Positions 27,771 through 36,919 are shown, numbered from the stretch's first letter. The stretch is 64,000 nucleotides of DNA from Aeriscardovia sp. (GCA_017413255.1 JAFPUC010000003.1:33190-97189), one strand, 5' to 3'. A program made the numbers and translations. Notes: generated from the letters alone by a model not told the origin.

Positions 27771-27977
27771 ATGATTACACAAAAATTTGGGAATCGAGTA
27801 CGTGAATTACGTAAGCAACGTAATGTAAGTCAGGAAAAATTTGCATATAGCATTGGAATGGATCGAACATACCTGGCTTCTGTAGAAAGCGGGAAAAGAA
27901 ATATCTCCCTGGAGAATATTAAAAAAATTGCAGATGGATTTGGGATAGCACTTGAGAAACTATTCAAGGGAATCTAA
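27771..27977 (+). CDS. C protein, XRE-type regulator of R-M system
   Basis: This 68-residue HTH_3 protein has the layout of restriction controllers: VRELRKQRNVSQEKFAY, then TYLASVESGKRNISLENI and IADGFGIALEKLFKG. The C-box lies directly upstream. It ends two bases before the MunI-like nuclease start, so both are translated from one transcript. It is expected to activate the R gene and control its own expression through DNA binding. Length and domain fit C proteins such as C.PvuII. Confidence 0.93.
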   Translation: MITQKFGNRVRELRKQRNVSQEKFAYSIGMDRTYLASVESGKRNISLENIKKIADGFGIALEKLFKGI

Positions 27978-27979
27978 AA

Positions 27980-28612
27980 ATGGGAAGTTACGAACTGAGC
28001 AAACGGATAAATTGGCAAACCTACAGTAACGCGAGGGCGCTAAAGGTTGAGGAAATTTTCCAACAATCCTTACAGGAAGCGTTAAATTCTGCCCTTCCAG
28101 GCCAGTTCCGCGTTGATCGACATCCCCATGAATTCAACGATATCTATTCTACCTATCCCCTTCCCCAAAACGTGCTAGACAAAATTTACAATGTCGATGT
28201 CAAGGCGACAACTGTTGATGGTAAGCCAAAATACAAATGGGGTATTTCCATGGATTTTGCTATAAGAAATTTAAAAAATGGGAAGATCTTATTTGGAGAA
28301 ATTAAGCGCAAGGATGGCTGGGTAGAAAATACCAATATGCAGCAGGGTCGAGGGAATGCTCACGAACGAAGTTGCAAATATTTTGCTCCGGGACTAATGC
28401 GACTTCTTCGCAAAACTGGTGGATTATCAGAAGAAATTCTTCCATTTTGGCTTGTTATGGCAGGAGATATTACAAGAGATCCCAGGCGCAATAGGGAAAT
28501 TGCCTATTGGTTTCAAGAATACACAAAAAACTATTTTATGTGGCGGGACATTAATAATATTGGGGATCTTCTAGATTTCTTTGAAAATAACTTGCTTCCT
28601 TATTTGTTCTAA
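27980..28612 (+). CDS. MunI-like Type II restriction endonuclease
   Basis: This 210-residue enzyme matches the MunI family. The catalytic set is D92 in GISMDFAI, and E107-x-K109 in FGEIKRKDGWVE, an EcoRI/MunI-type PD-(D/E)XK site. MunI cuts CAATTG; that specificity is inferred for this enzyme. It is directly downstream of its controller and opposite its MT-A70 methylase. Start is ATG 27980, with TCTAAAA before it but no clear Shine-Dalgarno, in keeping with coupling to the controller. A palindrome 900 bases downstream contains two CAATTG sites. Confidence 0.88.
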   Translation: MGSYELSKRINWQTYSNARALKVEEIFQQSLQEALNSALPGQFRVDRHPHEFNDIYSTYPLPQNVLDKIYNVDVKATTVDGKPKYKWGISMDFAIRNLKNGKILFGEIKRKDGWVENTNMQQGRGNAHERSCKYFAPGLMRLLRKTGGLSEEILPFWLVMAGDITRDPRRNREIAYWFQEYTKNYFMWRDINNIGDLLDFFENNLLPYLF

Positions 28613-29516
28613 TTGGCATGCATAGAAGGATAACAATAATTCCCAAAAATTAAATTTGTTATTTTTAAACAAGGCAGAAATTAATCATATAAATCAATTT
28701 CTAATTAATTTTCTTAAATTCTTGGGAATAAATTCTCATAAAGATGAGATAATAGAAAAATTTCTATCTACTTTTTGCTTATTTTGATAAATACCTAAAA
28801 CTTATTGGATTATATTTGATACTCGTTTTCAGCAGGCTAATTTTTATAGATTTTTACTCAGTTGCTGGCTTGTGCGGATTGACATAAATTTTTTTATCCT
28901 ATAAATTACTTATTAAATCCTATTATGTATATAAAACCATGCTTCAGAATTTGATTGTTATACTTTGATTTTTATACGTTTTATATACACTAACATCACT
29001 AGCAAACTCGCAGGGGTTTAAAAAATTAGAGGTTCTATAAAAGACTCGAATACTGCATTTATCTGATAGAAAATGGCTATTGATTTATATCGTTTACTAT
29101 GATAAAAATTTTCGCTCTAAAAAATGACTATCCCGGCTGAAGAAAAGTAAATATAGCTAAATATTCAAATGTCAAAAATATTTAAGAGATTTTTCTTTAA
29201 ATGACTTATTATTCGAATAGTAATAGAAATTTATCTCAAAATAATATTGACAAATTCAATTTAATCCGAAATTTTCAGGATAATAATTACTTTATATGTA
29301 AATTACATATTTTTTAGAAATTTTCTTCCTTATTTTCATTTGAAGTCAAATAATTTATTAAATCTAACTATAAAGTGAAAAATATAGTTGTTTATGTTAC
29401 TTCTTTATTATTTCTTCATAATTAGAATTAATTTTAAGTCTTATGTTATGTTATTGATTTATTGCCCTTATTCCAGCAGAGTTTTGCCAGTAAGAAAGAG
29501 ATTTATTGTCAATTTT
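28613..29516. other. Very AT-rich gene desert
   Basis: About 900 bases at the lowest GC of the window. Only very short frames exist, and none is recognisable. Several TAATTT/AAATTA-type runs occur. It may be a decayed region or a replication/recombination-type spacer, but no origin or iteron set was found. Confidence 0.6.
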
Positions 29517-29550
29517 CTGGCAATTGGCCTTAGATAAGGCCAATTGCCAG
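29517..29550. repeat. 34-bp palindrome with two CAATTG sites
   Basis: Left arm CTGGCAATTGGCCTTA and right arm TAAGGCCAATTGCCAG are perfect 16-base complements around a two-base centre. Each arm contains CAATTG, the inferred site of the MunI-like enzyme upstream. No T-run follows, so it is not a simple terminator. Confidence 0.85.
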
Positions 29551-29647
29551 CCTTTAGGGCCGGATATGAATTTTTAATACTGAAACTCCTATAGCGAATT
29601 ACTATCCGCCTCCTGTATGACGCTAGTGAAGGGAAGTTTCTAAATTA

Positions 29648-30097
29648 TTATTTGAAATCGGGATAATTTTTATAGTAATTTCTTATCTCCTCTTTTGGAA
29701 TAATTGCATTCCCAGTTTGGAAGATTTCGAGTCCCTCTCTCCCATTAACCCATGGATCCTCTAAGTGAGTTCTTCGGCTTAATTCCTCTCCAGTTAATTT
29801 GCCAAGCTTTTCCATCACATAGATAACGGTTTCTTTCTCCCTATTATCCAGGCTTCCTTCGACATATGAGCCCAGTTTTTCTGGGGAGACAAGGTAAAGT
29901 TTTTCGTGCTTTTTCCATAGTTCATATGCTACGGGGCCATTTTTCCATGCTCGAAAATCCTCAGGAAATAATTCTTCGTCATACTTTACGAGGGAATAGG
30001 CCTGGCTATAAAAGCATAACTTTTGTAATTTCATAGTCGTCATCATAGGCTGTTGTCGTATGATAAACCGCGCTACATTTATAATTGAATCTGTCAC
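29648..30097 (-). CDS. DUF4065 (Panacea) antitoxin-like protein
   Basis: This 149-residue protein is a DUF4065/SocA-like Panacea domain: ARFIIRQQPMMTTMKLQKLC, then FYSQAYSL, then EDFRAWKNGPVAYELW, then LSRRTHLEDPW. The domain is an antitoxin that neutralises several unrelated toxin classes, among them small alarmone synthetases. It is head to head with a RelA/SpoT-domain gene starting 84 bases away on the other strand. That neighbour is the obvious partner, although such pairs are usually in one operon. The AGGGAGGG-like sequence just before ATG 30097 supports the start. Confidence 0.88.
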   Translation of the reverse strand: MTDSIINVARFIIRQQPMMTTMKLQKLCFYSQAYSLVKYDEELFPEDFRAWKNGPVAYELWKKHEKLYLVSPEKLGSYVEGSLDNREKETVIYVMEKLGKLTGEELSRRTHLEDPWVNGREGLEIFQTGNAIIPKEEIRNYYKNYPDFK

Positions 30098-30180
30098 TAT
30101 CCCTCCTTTGTTTATTACTATTCTATATGTTTGGGGAATTAAATGTTCACTAATTCTGAAATAAATAATTTAGGAAAAAA

Positions 30181-31152
30181 ATGAAGCAATTGCGTGCCGA
30201 TGGGCAGGATGTACAATGCTTAACTAACAGTGACAAAAACATGTTTTTAGATTGGAGACTTACCTTTGCCGAACCTATGCATCAGCTATACTGTATGTTA
30301 AATATTCAATATCCTACCTATAAATCATCATGTCGAATAAAGCGCATGGAATCCATTTTTCGTAAGGTGAATTATAAGTTAACTTCTATGCATGATATTG
30401 CCGGTGTGAGAGTTATCACAAATAGTTTGAATGAATTATGCTGTTTGAAAGAAGAATGTAAAAAGTTAAAAAGTCCTCAGGAAAATACCTATAAAATTGT
30501 CTCTTTTAGCCTTCTTCATGATTATTCAACTGAGCCTCGCAACGGGTATCGTTCAGTACATTTTGACGTTCAATTAAGGGATGATATTAGCGGACGTTGT
30601 TATCATGTGGAATTACAGTTACGCACAAAACTACAACATGCTTGGGCGCAAGCCGTAGAAGCCATAGATTCTATAGAGGGCACCGATGTTAAACATAATC
30701 CGGATAAAGATAAGTTTTGGATTTTACTTCCTGCCTTGATTGCTTATAAGGAGGGAGATGGAACGCTTATTCCTGAAGGGAAATCATATGAAGATTTGGA
30801 AAAGGAGCTAATAAATATAAATAATCAAAGACAATACCTAAAAAAATTACGTCTTTTTAGGCATGAAACTCTCATAGAAAATCCATCTTCTCTGCAACGG
30901 GGGTGGAATCTTATTATTCATGATCTTGGAGAACAGGAAGGACGAGTTATATCTTCTAATAATCTAGATGATCTAAAAAAAGAATATATAAAGGAGGGCA
31001 TGCCCGACTATCCCATTGTATACACCGATGATCCCGACACTCTTCCATCCTCTTATTCTGCCTATTATCCTCAAAGGCAGTCCTTAGGAACTGTAATAAA
31101 GTTAATTGAGAACTTATATTCACGATCTAGTAATCTTACCGGATCCATATAG
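30181..31152 (+). CDS. RelA/SpoT-domain protein, probable toxSAS toxin
   Basis: This 323-residue protein contains an alarmone-synthetase domain: SCRIKRMESIFRK (about 50-62), HDIAGVRVI (71-79), GYRSVH (122-127), ELQLRTKLQHAWAQ (144-157). There is no hydrolase domain, so it is a synthetase-only form. The C-terminal third is of unknown type. The domain transfers pyrophosphate to nucleotides; toxic members modify tRNA or make toxic alarmones. With the Panacea gene opposite, I infer a toxin-antitoxin pair. The frame is intact and all visible synthetase motifs are kept. The ATG follows GGAAAAAA. Confidence 0.85.
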   Translation: MKQLRADGQDVQCLTNSDKNMFLDWRLTFAEPMHQLYCMLNIQYPTYKSSCRIKRMESIFRKVNYKLTSMHDIAGVRVITNSLNELCCLKEECKKLKSPQENTYKIVSFSLLHDYSTEPRNGYRSVHFDVQLRDDISGRCYHVELQLRTKLQHAWAQAVEAIDSIEGTDVKHNPDKDKFWILLPALIAYKEGDGTLIPEGKSYEDLEKELININNQRQYLKKLRLFRHETLIENPSSLQRGWNLIIHDLGEQEGRVISSNNLDDLKKEYIKEGMPDYPIVYTDDPDTLPSSYSAYYPQRQSLGTVIKLIENLYSRSSNLTGSI

Positions 31153-31165
31153 TGATGCTTTTAAG

Positions 31166-31336
31166 ATAGCAGTTTTCCTTTATAAATATTTGCAATTATT
31201 AATTTGCCCTTTAAAGCGATAATTTCAGTAGATAACCGAATCATAAAGAGGAACTTTGCCTCCCATCCATTCCGCTACCTCCACAATATAAACACCTTCA
31301 TGTGTGTACGTAGGCTGATGAATCCTTAAAAGGATA
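31166..31336 (-). pseudogene. Fragment of a DUF4143 ATPase 3' end (copy of 34676-34848)
   Basis: About 170 bases are almost identical to 34676-34848, the 3' flank and last 38 codons of the ATPase gene at 34735. The identity stops at 31336, after which unrelated sequence follows. It is a truncated duplicate with no start and no ATPase core. Together with the intact copy it bounds 3.3 kb holding a methylase, the PUA/EVE-like gene and an X-family relic. Confidence 0.85.
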
Positions 31337-31481
31337 CAAAATTAAACTATATAGAAGCGCAGAGGAAAAGCTATTGTAGAATTGCAGGGTTATGTAGCAT
31401 CCCAATATATCCTCTATGCCCTCGCGTGGCTATAGAAATAGCATTGAAATGTTAATCAAAACTTGTAATTCCCAAGATTGC

Positions 31482-32378
31482 TTATAAGGCATAGTAGTCT
31501 TCGCCGTATTTTTCCCTCATATCTTTTAAGAACCGCGGGATTAAATTTTTATGTCCCTGTAAAAACCACTCTATGTGATGGACTACATATCCTTTAAGCA
31601 TTTCCTTCTCCATTTCCGCTGGAATACGGGTAATACGTTCATCAAAACTATCAAAAGAAGAAAATGGCTCTTGGAGGCGCTCTTTTATCATTTCCACATA
31701 ATTGGGATTAACTTCAATTCCTACAGCCCTCCTTCGTAGCTGCTGGCATACTCTGAGAAGGGTGCCGCTGCCGGCAAAGGGATCTATTACTAAGTCTCCG
31801 GGGTTGGAAGATGCCAGAATCATACGTTCATAAAGGGCTTCAGGTTTTTGAGTGGGGTGCGCTCTACGGTTCTTGTTGCAGTAATGGATATGCGAGAACT
31901 CCCAAACATTTCCTGGGTTTGCGCCTCTCATGTTGTTTACAGATCTGTAACACTTTTGAGGAACTCTTATAGCGTCCAAATTAAAGGTAATATTTCCACC
32001 TGGCTTAGAAAACATTAATATATCGTCATGCCTAGGGGAAAAACCTCGTGTCTTGCCAAGGCCCTGCGTATAAAACCATGTAATCCACGAACGGAAGCTG
32101 AGCCCAAATTCTCTTTCCATTAGAGCATATACATAGGCTATATATCGCATGCCCATAAAAACATAGATGCTCCCGCCAGGCTTCAAAATTCGGCAAGCTT
32201 CACAAAGCCAATTTCTGCTAAACTTTATATATTCATCAAAGTCAAATTGATCGCTGCCATTTCCATAATCCTTGCCCAAATTGTAGGGAGGGTCAGAAAT
32301 AATAAGCGCAACGCTACCGTCCCCAAGTTTTTTTAGCTCTTCTAACGCGTCACCGCACCTAATTTCTATTGCAGCCAT
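31482..32378 (-). CDS. Beta-class N4/N6 DNA methyltransferase, solitary
   Basis: This 298-residue methylase has DPPYNLG at residues 29-35, a central HPTQKP block near residue 177 and the SAM motif DPFAGSGTLLR at about 199. This order (catalytic motif first) marks the beta class. The C-terminal 60 residues (EMEKEMLKGYVVHH to EKYGEDYYAL) are an extension that may help target choice. No restriction gene is adjacent. Specificity is unknown. The gene starts at ATG 32378; a longer spacer upstream contains repeat R2. Confidence 0.9.
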   Translation of the reverse strand: MAAIEIRCGDALEELKKLGDGSVALIISDPPYNLGKDYGNGSDQFDFDEYIKFSRNWLCEACRILKPGGSIYVFMGMRYIAYVYALMEREFGLSFRSWITWFYTQGLGKTRGFSPRHDDILMFSKPGGNITFNLDAIRVPQKCYRSVNNMRGANPGNVWEFSHIHYCNKNRRAHPTQKPEALYERMILASSNPGDLVIDPFAGSGTLLRVCQQLRRRAVGIEVNPNYVEMIKERLQEPFSSFDSFDERITRIPAEMEKEMLKGYVVHHIEWFLQGHKNLIPRFLKDMREKYGEDYYAL

Positions 32379-32887
32379 CCATTCCTACCAGCCTCTCTAA
32401 TAAAGTCTTCAATAGTACGTCGGGAACTCCTCTAAAACATTATGATGAGTATAAAGATAAATGATGTACAGTTTATATATTGATGCAAAAAAGGTAGTAA
32501 GGATAATTTTCTAGTTAAAAAAATCAAATTGGATTTGCTACAATCTAGGTAGCTCATCTGCCAGGTGTAGAAGGAGTCTTCGAAAGTGTCTTATCAGTTA
32601 AGGCGCTTTCTGCAGGGCCGTAGAATCTTAAGAGTTCGCGGCCTTTTTGTTTCCATCCCACAGGGCATAATGCTGAAACGGGTTTAGGAAAGGCACAGCT
32701 TTCGCAGGGTATGTATCCCTAAAATTTATATTCAAAAGGTATTGCAAATAAAGTAGTAGTCCGTCTTAGGTTTGGTCATCAGTTTCTTCTCTTTACACTC
32801 CTAAACTCTCCATTTTACGTTTATTGGATAAATGTACTAGAACAGGTCCTATATTTTTATTTTCTACCTTTCTGTAAGGAGGCTAAG
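32379..32887. other. Intergenic stretch with repeat R2 copy 2
   Basis: About 500 bases without a supported gene. Repeat R2 occupies 32552-32622 on the minus strand. AAGGAGG at 32876-32882 is the ribosome-binding site for the next gene, which starts with TTG. Confidence 0.6.
32552..32622 (-). repeat. Dispersed repeat R2, copy 2
   Basis: Inverse copy of 19742-19812 with small differences (for example ACACTTTCGAAGACTCC against ACACCTTCGAAGACTCC). Neither copy contains a reading frame in common. See copy 1. Confidence 0.75.
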
Positions 32888-33394
32888 TTGGCAATTTTCT
32901 TTGTAAATCAGGGCGCAACCTACAAAGAAGAGCGAATGGGATCTTATCTCTGGGCTCCTAAATTAGATAAATCCGGACATAAAAATTGTGGTTATGAGCT
33001 TATGAAGGAAATCCATAAAGGGGACTTTATCTTAAATAATGCTGATGGAAAGATAGTTGCTATCAGCATTGCAAATGAAGATTGCAAATCAAAGGATCAA
33101 CCAAAAGAGTTAAAGGAAGCTCAGACCATTTATGAATGGGACAATGAAGGATGGTTCGTCCCAGTGCAGTATTATGATTTTCCCCATCCGCTCAAGACTT
33201 CGGATTTCCAAGACTGGCTAAAGGACAATCCTGACAAAGACAGCGCCTTTGATAAAAATGGACATCCCAAACTGCAATACTTATGCAATCTAACTTCCGA
33301 GCATGCCAAACACATTTTGGAAGTGTCCTTAAAACTGGAAGATGATCCTCAAGTCAGAAATGTTATAGAAAGCGCATTAGAGCTGCAAAAGTAA
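32888..33394 (+). CDS. PUA/EVE-like domain protein
   Basis: This 168-residue protein begins with FFVNQGATYKEERMGSYLWA and has a central LMKEIHKGDFILNNADGKIVAIS. This resembles EVE/PUA-like modules that bind modified bases, as found on their own or joined to HNH nucleases in defence loci. The TTG start at 32888 has an excellent AAGGAGG upstream. A frameshifted paralogue lies at 41874-42388. Both copies are neighbours of an X-family gene, which suggests a functional link. The base-reading role is inferred. Confidence 0.7.
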   Translation: MAIFFVNQGATYKEERMGSYLWAPKLDKSGHKNCGYELMKEIHKGDFILNNADGKIVAISIANEDCKSKDQPKELKEAQTIYEWDNEGWFVPVQYYDFPHPLKTSDFQDWLKDNPDKDSAFDKNGHPKLQYLCNLTSEHAKHILEVSLKLEDDPQVRNVIESALELQK

Positions 33395-33540
33395 ATCTCT
33401 TTTGGGCTTCTCCAAGCCCCTTTCTTTTACACCTCTCTCTTAGGTTTTAAACCCTGCCAGGTATCTTTCCGCACTTAATTTCTTGGCTTATCGCTTTATA
33501 GTTTTACAGCATTTTTGGAAAAACAGGGAAAATTATAAGT

Positions 33541-33883
33541 ATGGAAGAAAACGAAACAAGTAATGATATAAGCGACCTTATGCGAGAGACAATCGGAACT
33601 ATAGACCCCAACAGCCTGGGGACAATAGGCCTAGCCATGAAAGACCTTGATCTCAGTGCCCTACAGTCCAAAAACAAACTTCCGAATAGAGAGGAACGGA
33701 GGGAGCCAGAAAAAGCTCTGGAAAAAAAACTTTAAAAAGACTTTAGGCAATGAAATGTCTTTCCCAACAGGGGAAAAGGGAAAGCCGGAACAGCCCGAAG
33801 ACACTTTTTACAGAAACGCGAAAGAACTTTACGTAGCTGGAGCGGAAGGGGAAGGCTGCCCACTGGAAAAAGAAGAGGTTTAA
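33541..33883 (+). pseudogene. Family X relic, N-terminal part
   Basis: From ATG 33541, two frames together match residues 1-112 of the intact family X protein at 39642: NSLGTIGLAMKDLDL, then REERREPEKA. A shift near an eight-A run at about 33722 follows, then FYRNAKELYVAGAEGEGCPL. It ends at a TAA at 33881-33883, where the intact gene continues. The C-terminal half that would fit lies at 39209-39530. The gap between the two holds 5.3 kb of other genes. Confidence 0.8.
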
Positions 33884-33911
33884 TCAGACAGAGAAAAGGA
33901 CTATTACCCTC

Positions 33912-34352
33912 TTAATGCCTCTGGGAACGCTTGGAGGTATATACCACATCTGCGGAAACAATATGAACATCATTTTCTTCTATTGTCCCATTCAACTTGA
34001 CTATTTTGCATCCCTCATAAGTTACTTCTGGTTTATCACTAATGAGTACTAATCCTTCATTGAATTCCCTTCCTGTTGCAGGATTTAGAAAATATTCTGA
34101 ATAAACTTTTTTGGGCAAAATAAGGTTTGCCTTTAGCATTCCATAGCCTGTAGGAATAGCAGGAATTACATCCTTTGAATCGGTATTATTAATGACCTCT
34201 ACCTCTTGAGAAGGAGACACGTAGTATCCACAGTCACGCACAACCTGAACGTCGGCTATTTTTCTGCCATTTTTTTCTAGAACTGCATTTTTTCTATCAT
34301 ATTCCTCAGGGATTACACTCTTTTTGCCAAATTTCTTAAGAAATGCACCCAT
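33912..34352 (-). CDS. Hypothetical protein, 146 aa
   Basis: The protein starts at an ATG and is mostly beta-strand in character. Segments include KIADVQVVRDCGYYVSPSQE, then TGYGMLKANLILPKKVY and VTYEGCKIVKLNGTI. I do not recognise a family, and no membrane helix is seen. A perfect inverted repeat lies 30 bases upstream, which points to a regulated, real gene. It is flanked by an X-family relic and a DUF4143 ATPase. Confidence 0.5.
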   Translation of the reverse strand: MGAFLKKFGKKSVIPEEYDRKNAVLEKNGRKIADVQVVRDCGYYVSPSQEVEVINNTDSKDVIPAIPTGYGMLKANLILPKKVYSEYFLNPATGREFNEGLVLISDKPEVTYEGCKIVKLNGTIEENDVHIVSADVVYTSKRSQRH

Positions 34353-34381
34353 ACAATAGATCCTTTCTTGATATAGTACTG

Positions 34382-34402
34382 TTTACAGTGTATTACTGTA
34401 AA
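34382..34402. promoter_or_regulatory. Perfect inverted repeat upstream of the 146-aa gene
   Basis: TTTACAGT at 34382-34389 and ACTGTAAA at 34395-34402 form a perfect inverted repeat with a 5-base centre. It lies 30 bases before the start codon at 34352 on the minus strand, a typical position for an operator. Confidence 0.65.
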
Positions 34403-34734
34403 TACCGAATTACCAAAAATATACTTGACTTGTGGTTCTCGCGCCCATATCTTCCCTTCCTAGAAAGCAATTTCCTTATGTCGCACCTAAATATCTTTGA
34501 GTTTTACACTCTCTCCTGTTACACTCCAGTGCCAAGCAAACCGCTACGTTTGTGACTAATTAATATTTAAAATTGGAGGTGCTGCGCCCTCAGGAGAAAT
34601 TATGAAATTCCTCCCTTTATTAGTGATAGGAACAGGGATCTTCTCAAATGAAGCCTTATCGCAATAATCTGACGTATAGCAGTTTTCCTTTATAAATATT
34701 TGCAATTATTAATTTGCCCTTTAAAGCGATAATT

Positions 34735-35958
34735 TCAGTAGATAACCGAATCATAAAGAGGAACTTTGCCTCCCATCCACTCCGCTACATCTACAATGTG
34801 AATACCTTCATGCACATATGTAGGCTGATGAGTCCTTGAAAGGATTACTTTGGGGTAGGAGTCTTTAATTTCTATCAAGGGAGACACTTCTCTTTTGAAT
34901 GTATTTGGATCAGATAAATTGTTTGTAACTTGAATATAGATGGGGCTTCCATTTTTCATAGCTACAAAATCAATTTCGCTCCGGGAAAGCACTCCTACGT
35001 AAAGTTCATATTCTCTCCTCATAAGTTCTATGGCTACTGCATTTTCCAGGATTGGGCCGTAATCCATATCGCGCTTTCCTAAGCGCGCATACCTGATTCC
35101 CGTGTCGACCAAATAATATTTCTCATTGGAAGACAAGTATTTTTTACCGCGTATATCGTATCTTCGTACAGGATAAAAGAGAAAGGCATTACAGAAGTAA
35201 TCCACATACCTTTCTACTGTCGGATCCGTTATGCCTTTATGTTCCTGTTTTAAGCATTTAGTTATATTGCTAACGGAAGTTAACTGGCCGATATTTGAAC
35301 AGAAAAAATCAATTAGGGAGGTAAGGAGCCGATCCTTGCGGACTTTATATTTTTGTACAATATCTCTTACGATCAGCGCATCTACTGTCTCGTTTATGTA
35401 TTGGATGTGCCTCTCTTCAGTTTTATAAAGGTAGCTTCCTGCAAATCCTCCCTCTTGGAGAAAACGTGTAAAGGCCAAATCAATGTCTTTCATTGAGAAG
35501 TAATCCAAGTACTCTTGAAATGAGAAAGGATAAACAGGAATAGTAAAAGTGCGGCCTACAAAGAGTGTGCTGAGGTCGCTTCTTTGAAGGAAGGCATTCG
35601 ATCCTGTTAAATAAATATCGTACAAACCTCTTGCATGCAGGGAATTAATAGCCAGTTCAAACCCCTTGCACATCTGAACTTCGTCAATAAAGACGTAGTT
35701 ATGTCTCTCTGGATCGTAGAGTTTGTTTATATAGTTTTCCAGTGAGTGGTAGTCGCGCAGGTTTTCAAAATCCATAATCATAAAGTTGATATGGATTATA
35801 TTTGCCAATGGATCTGTATTGCGCAGATGGTCTATGAATTGTTCGAGAATAACGGATTTACCGGAACGCCTAACGCCGGCCAATATTTTTATATCAGGCG
35901 TTTGTTTCACTTCTTCTAAGGCTTGCAAATACATCGGTCTTTCAATTATTTTGGCCAT
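34735..35958 (-). CDS. DUF4143-type AAA ATPase, subfamily B
   Basis: This 407-residue protein has Walker A GVRRSGKS (residues 28-35), Walker B FIDEVQ (90-95) and a C-terminal PD-(D/E)XK-like element DFVAMKNGSPIYIQV. The subfamily differs from subfamily A in having R-R before the P-loop and a DEVQ/DEIQ Walker B. Paralogues are at 37169 and 55275, with a broken one at 51225. A partial duplicate of its 3' end lies at 31166. The upstream region is extremely AT-rich with TTATTTAAA repeats. Role unknown. Confidence 0.9.
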   Translation of the reverse strand: MAKIIERPMYLQALEEVKQTPDIKILAGVRRSGKSVILEQFIDHLRNTDPLANIIHINFMIMDFENLRDYHSLENYINKLYDPERHNYVFIDEVQMCKGFELAINSLHARGLYDIYLTGSNAFLQRSDLSTLFVGRTFTIPVYPFSFQEYLDYFSMKDIDLAFTRFLQEGGFAGSYLYKTEERHIQYINETVDALIVRDIVQKYKVRKDRLLTSLIDFFCSNIGQLTSVSNITKCLKQEHKGITDPTVERYVDYFCNAFLFYPVRRYDIRGKKYLSSNEKYYLVDTGIRYARLGKRDMDYGPILENAVAIELMRREYELYVGVLSRSEIDFVAMKNGSPIYIQVTNNLSDPNTFKREVSPLIEIKDSYPKVILSRTHQPTYVHEGIHIVDVAEWMGGKVPLYDSVIY

Positions 35959-35969
35959 ATATTTTCCTT

Positions 35970-36032
35970 TATTATTTAAATATTTCTTAAATTATTATTT
36001 TATTTTAAATAATCTTTAAAGTTATTTAAAAT
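35970..36032 (-). promoter_or_regulatory. AT-rich inverted repeats upstream of ATPase
   Basis: TTTTAAATAA (36004-36013) pairs perfectly with TTATTTAAAA (36023-36032), and ATTATTTAA recurs at 35971 with a partial mate. They stand just upstream of the ATPase start at 35958. AT richness makes chance pairing likelier here than for the other ATPase genes, so the call is weak. Confidence 0.45.
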
Positions 36033-36919
36033 TTTTTCTATTTTTTATTTTTTTTATTATTATTATGTGAAATAACGTTAAAAATAAGAAGGAGAATACA
36101 ATCGCCCACATCCCCCCTTTTACAATCCATGTGGAATTATTCCTCGCTCCTACTCTTTCCAAAATACCCGCAGCTTGAAATTGGCCTGCAATTTTCTTTG
36201 CGCCTCCTATGCTTAAGCTGCACTTCCCTGCAACTTCCTGTAATGTAGCCTTTGAGTGATTAATTAAATAATTAATCACATTTTGTTGTTTTTCTGTAAG
36301 CACCGGCGTCTTATCGCTAAGAACTTTTCCTGTTGTATCTTCAATGCGTTTATCTTCGTCTCCATCAATATGTCTGGCATTGAAATTGAACGGGATAGAA
36401 ACCACTACCGTTTCATCTTCCAACGAAAAGGCTTCTCTTCCATAAGTTTTAACTATTTCCGGAACCCCAAATCCGGTTTGTTCAGAAAAATGGCAGGCTG
36501 CAAATATCTCAATAGTTTCCTGTTTACAGGTTTGCTTACGCCCTTATAAAATTCCTTTTCAGTCAGTGTATATGGTATTCCACCATAGGATATGATTTCC
36601 AATCTATCATCATAAAAATAGATGGCAGGAGGGATTGCTTTCCGCCAAGCATTATGCACACACGCATTAATCCATGCCTCGCGGAAAGCTCCAAAATCAA
36701 ATAAAGGGGTTTCTGTACGAATTCCGGTAGAAAGATCTATTTTTTTGAAAGGAGAAGGGACTGAAAATAATCCAAAACATTTTGAACGGTTAATAAAAGG
36801 CTCTCCCCGTTGAAGCTATTTTTCCTATTAAGCATGGCGAACAGGGATTTAAGTCCTCGATCAAGTTGTCCTAACCCAGATTTAAATTCCTATTTTCCGG
36901 TTTCTTTTCCTAAATTCAA
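36022..36919 (-). pseudogene. AlbA_2/HATPase regulator, decayed paralogue of 6587
   Basis: Reading the minus strand from TTG 36919, the pieces match the intact gene at 6587 in order. First comes LNLGKETGK, then a TAG, then EFKSGLGQLDRGLKSLFAMLNR. About 185 residues are missing. Next come LLLTVQNVLDYFQ, FREAWINACVHNAWRKAIPP and DRLEIISYGGIPY. A frameshift near 36520 follows, then FGVPEIVKTYGREAFSLEDE and the winged helix (RVGARNNSTWIVK). The gene is thus killed by a stop, an internal deletion and a frameshift. Its operator repeats survive at 36945-36966. Confidence 0.88.

Noticed and set aside
28613..29516. Replication origin in the AT-rich desert
   Set aside because: No DnaA-box cluster, iterons or replication gene lies nearby. 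Low GC alone is not enough.
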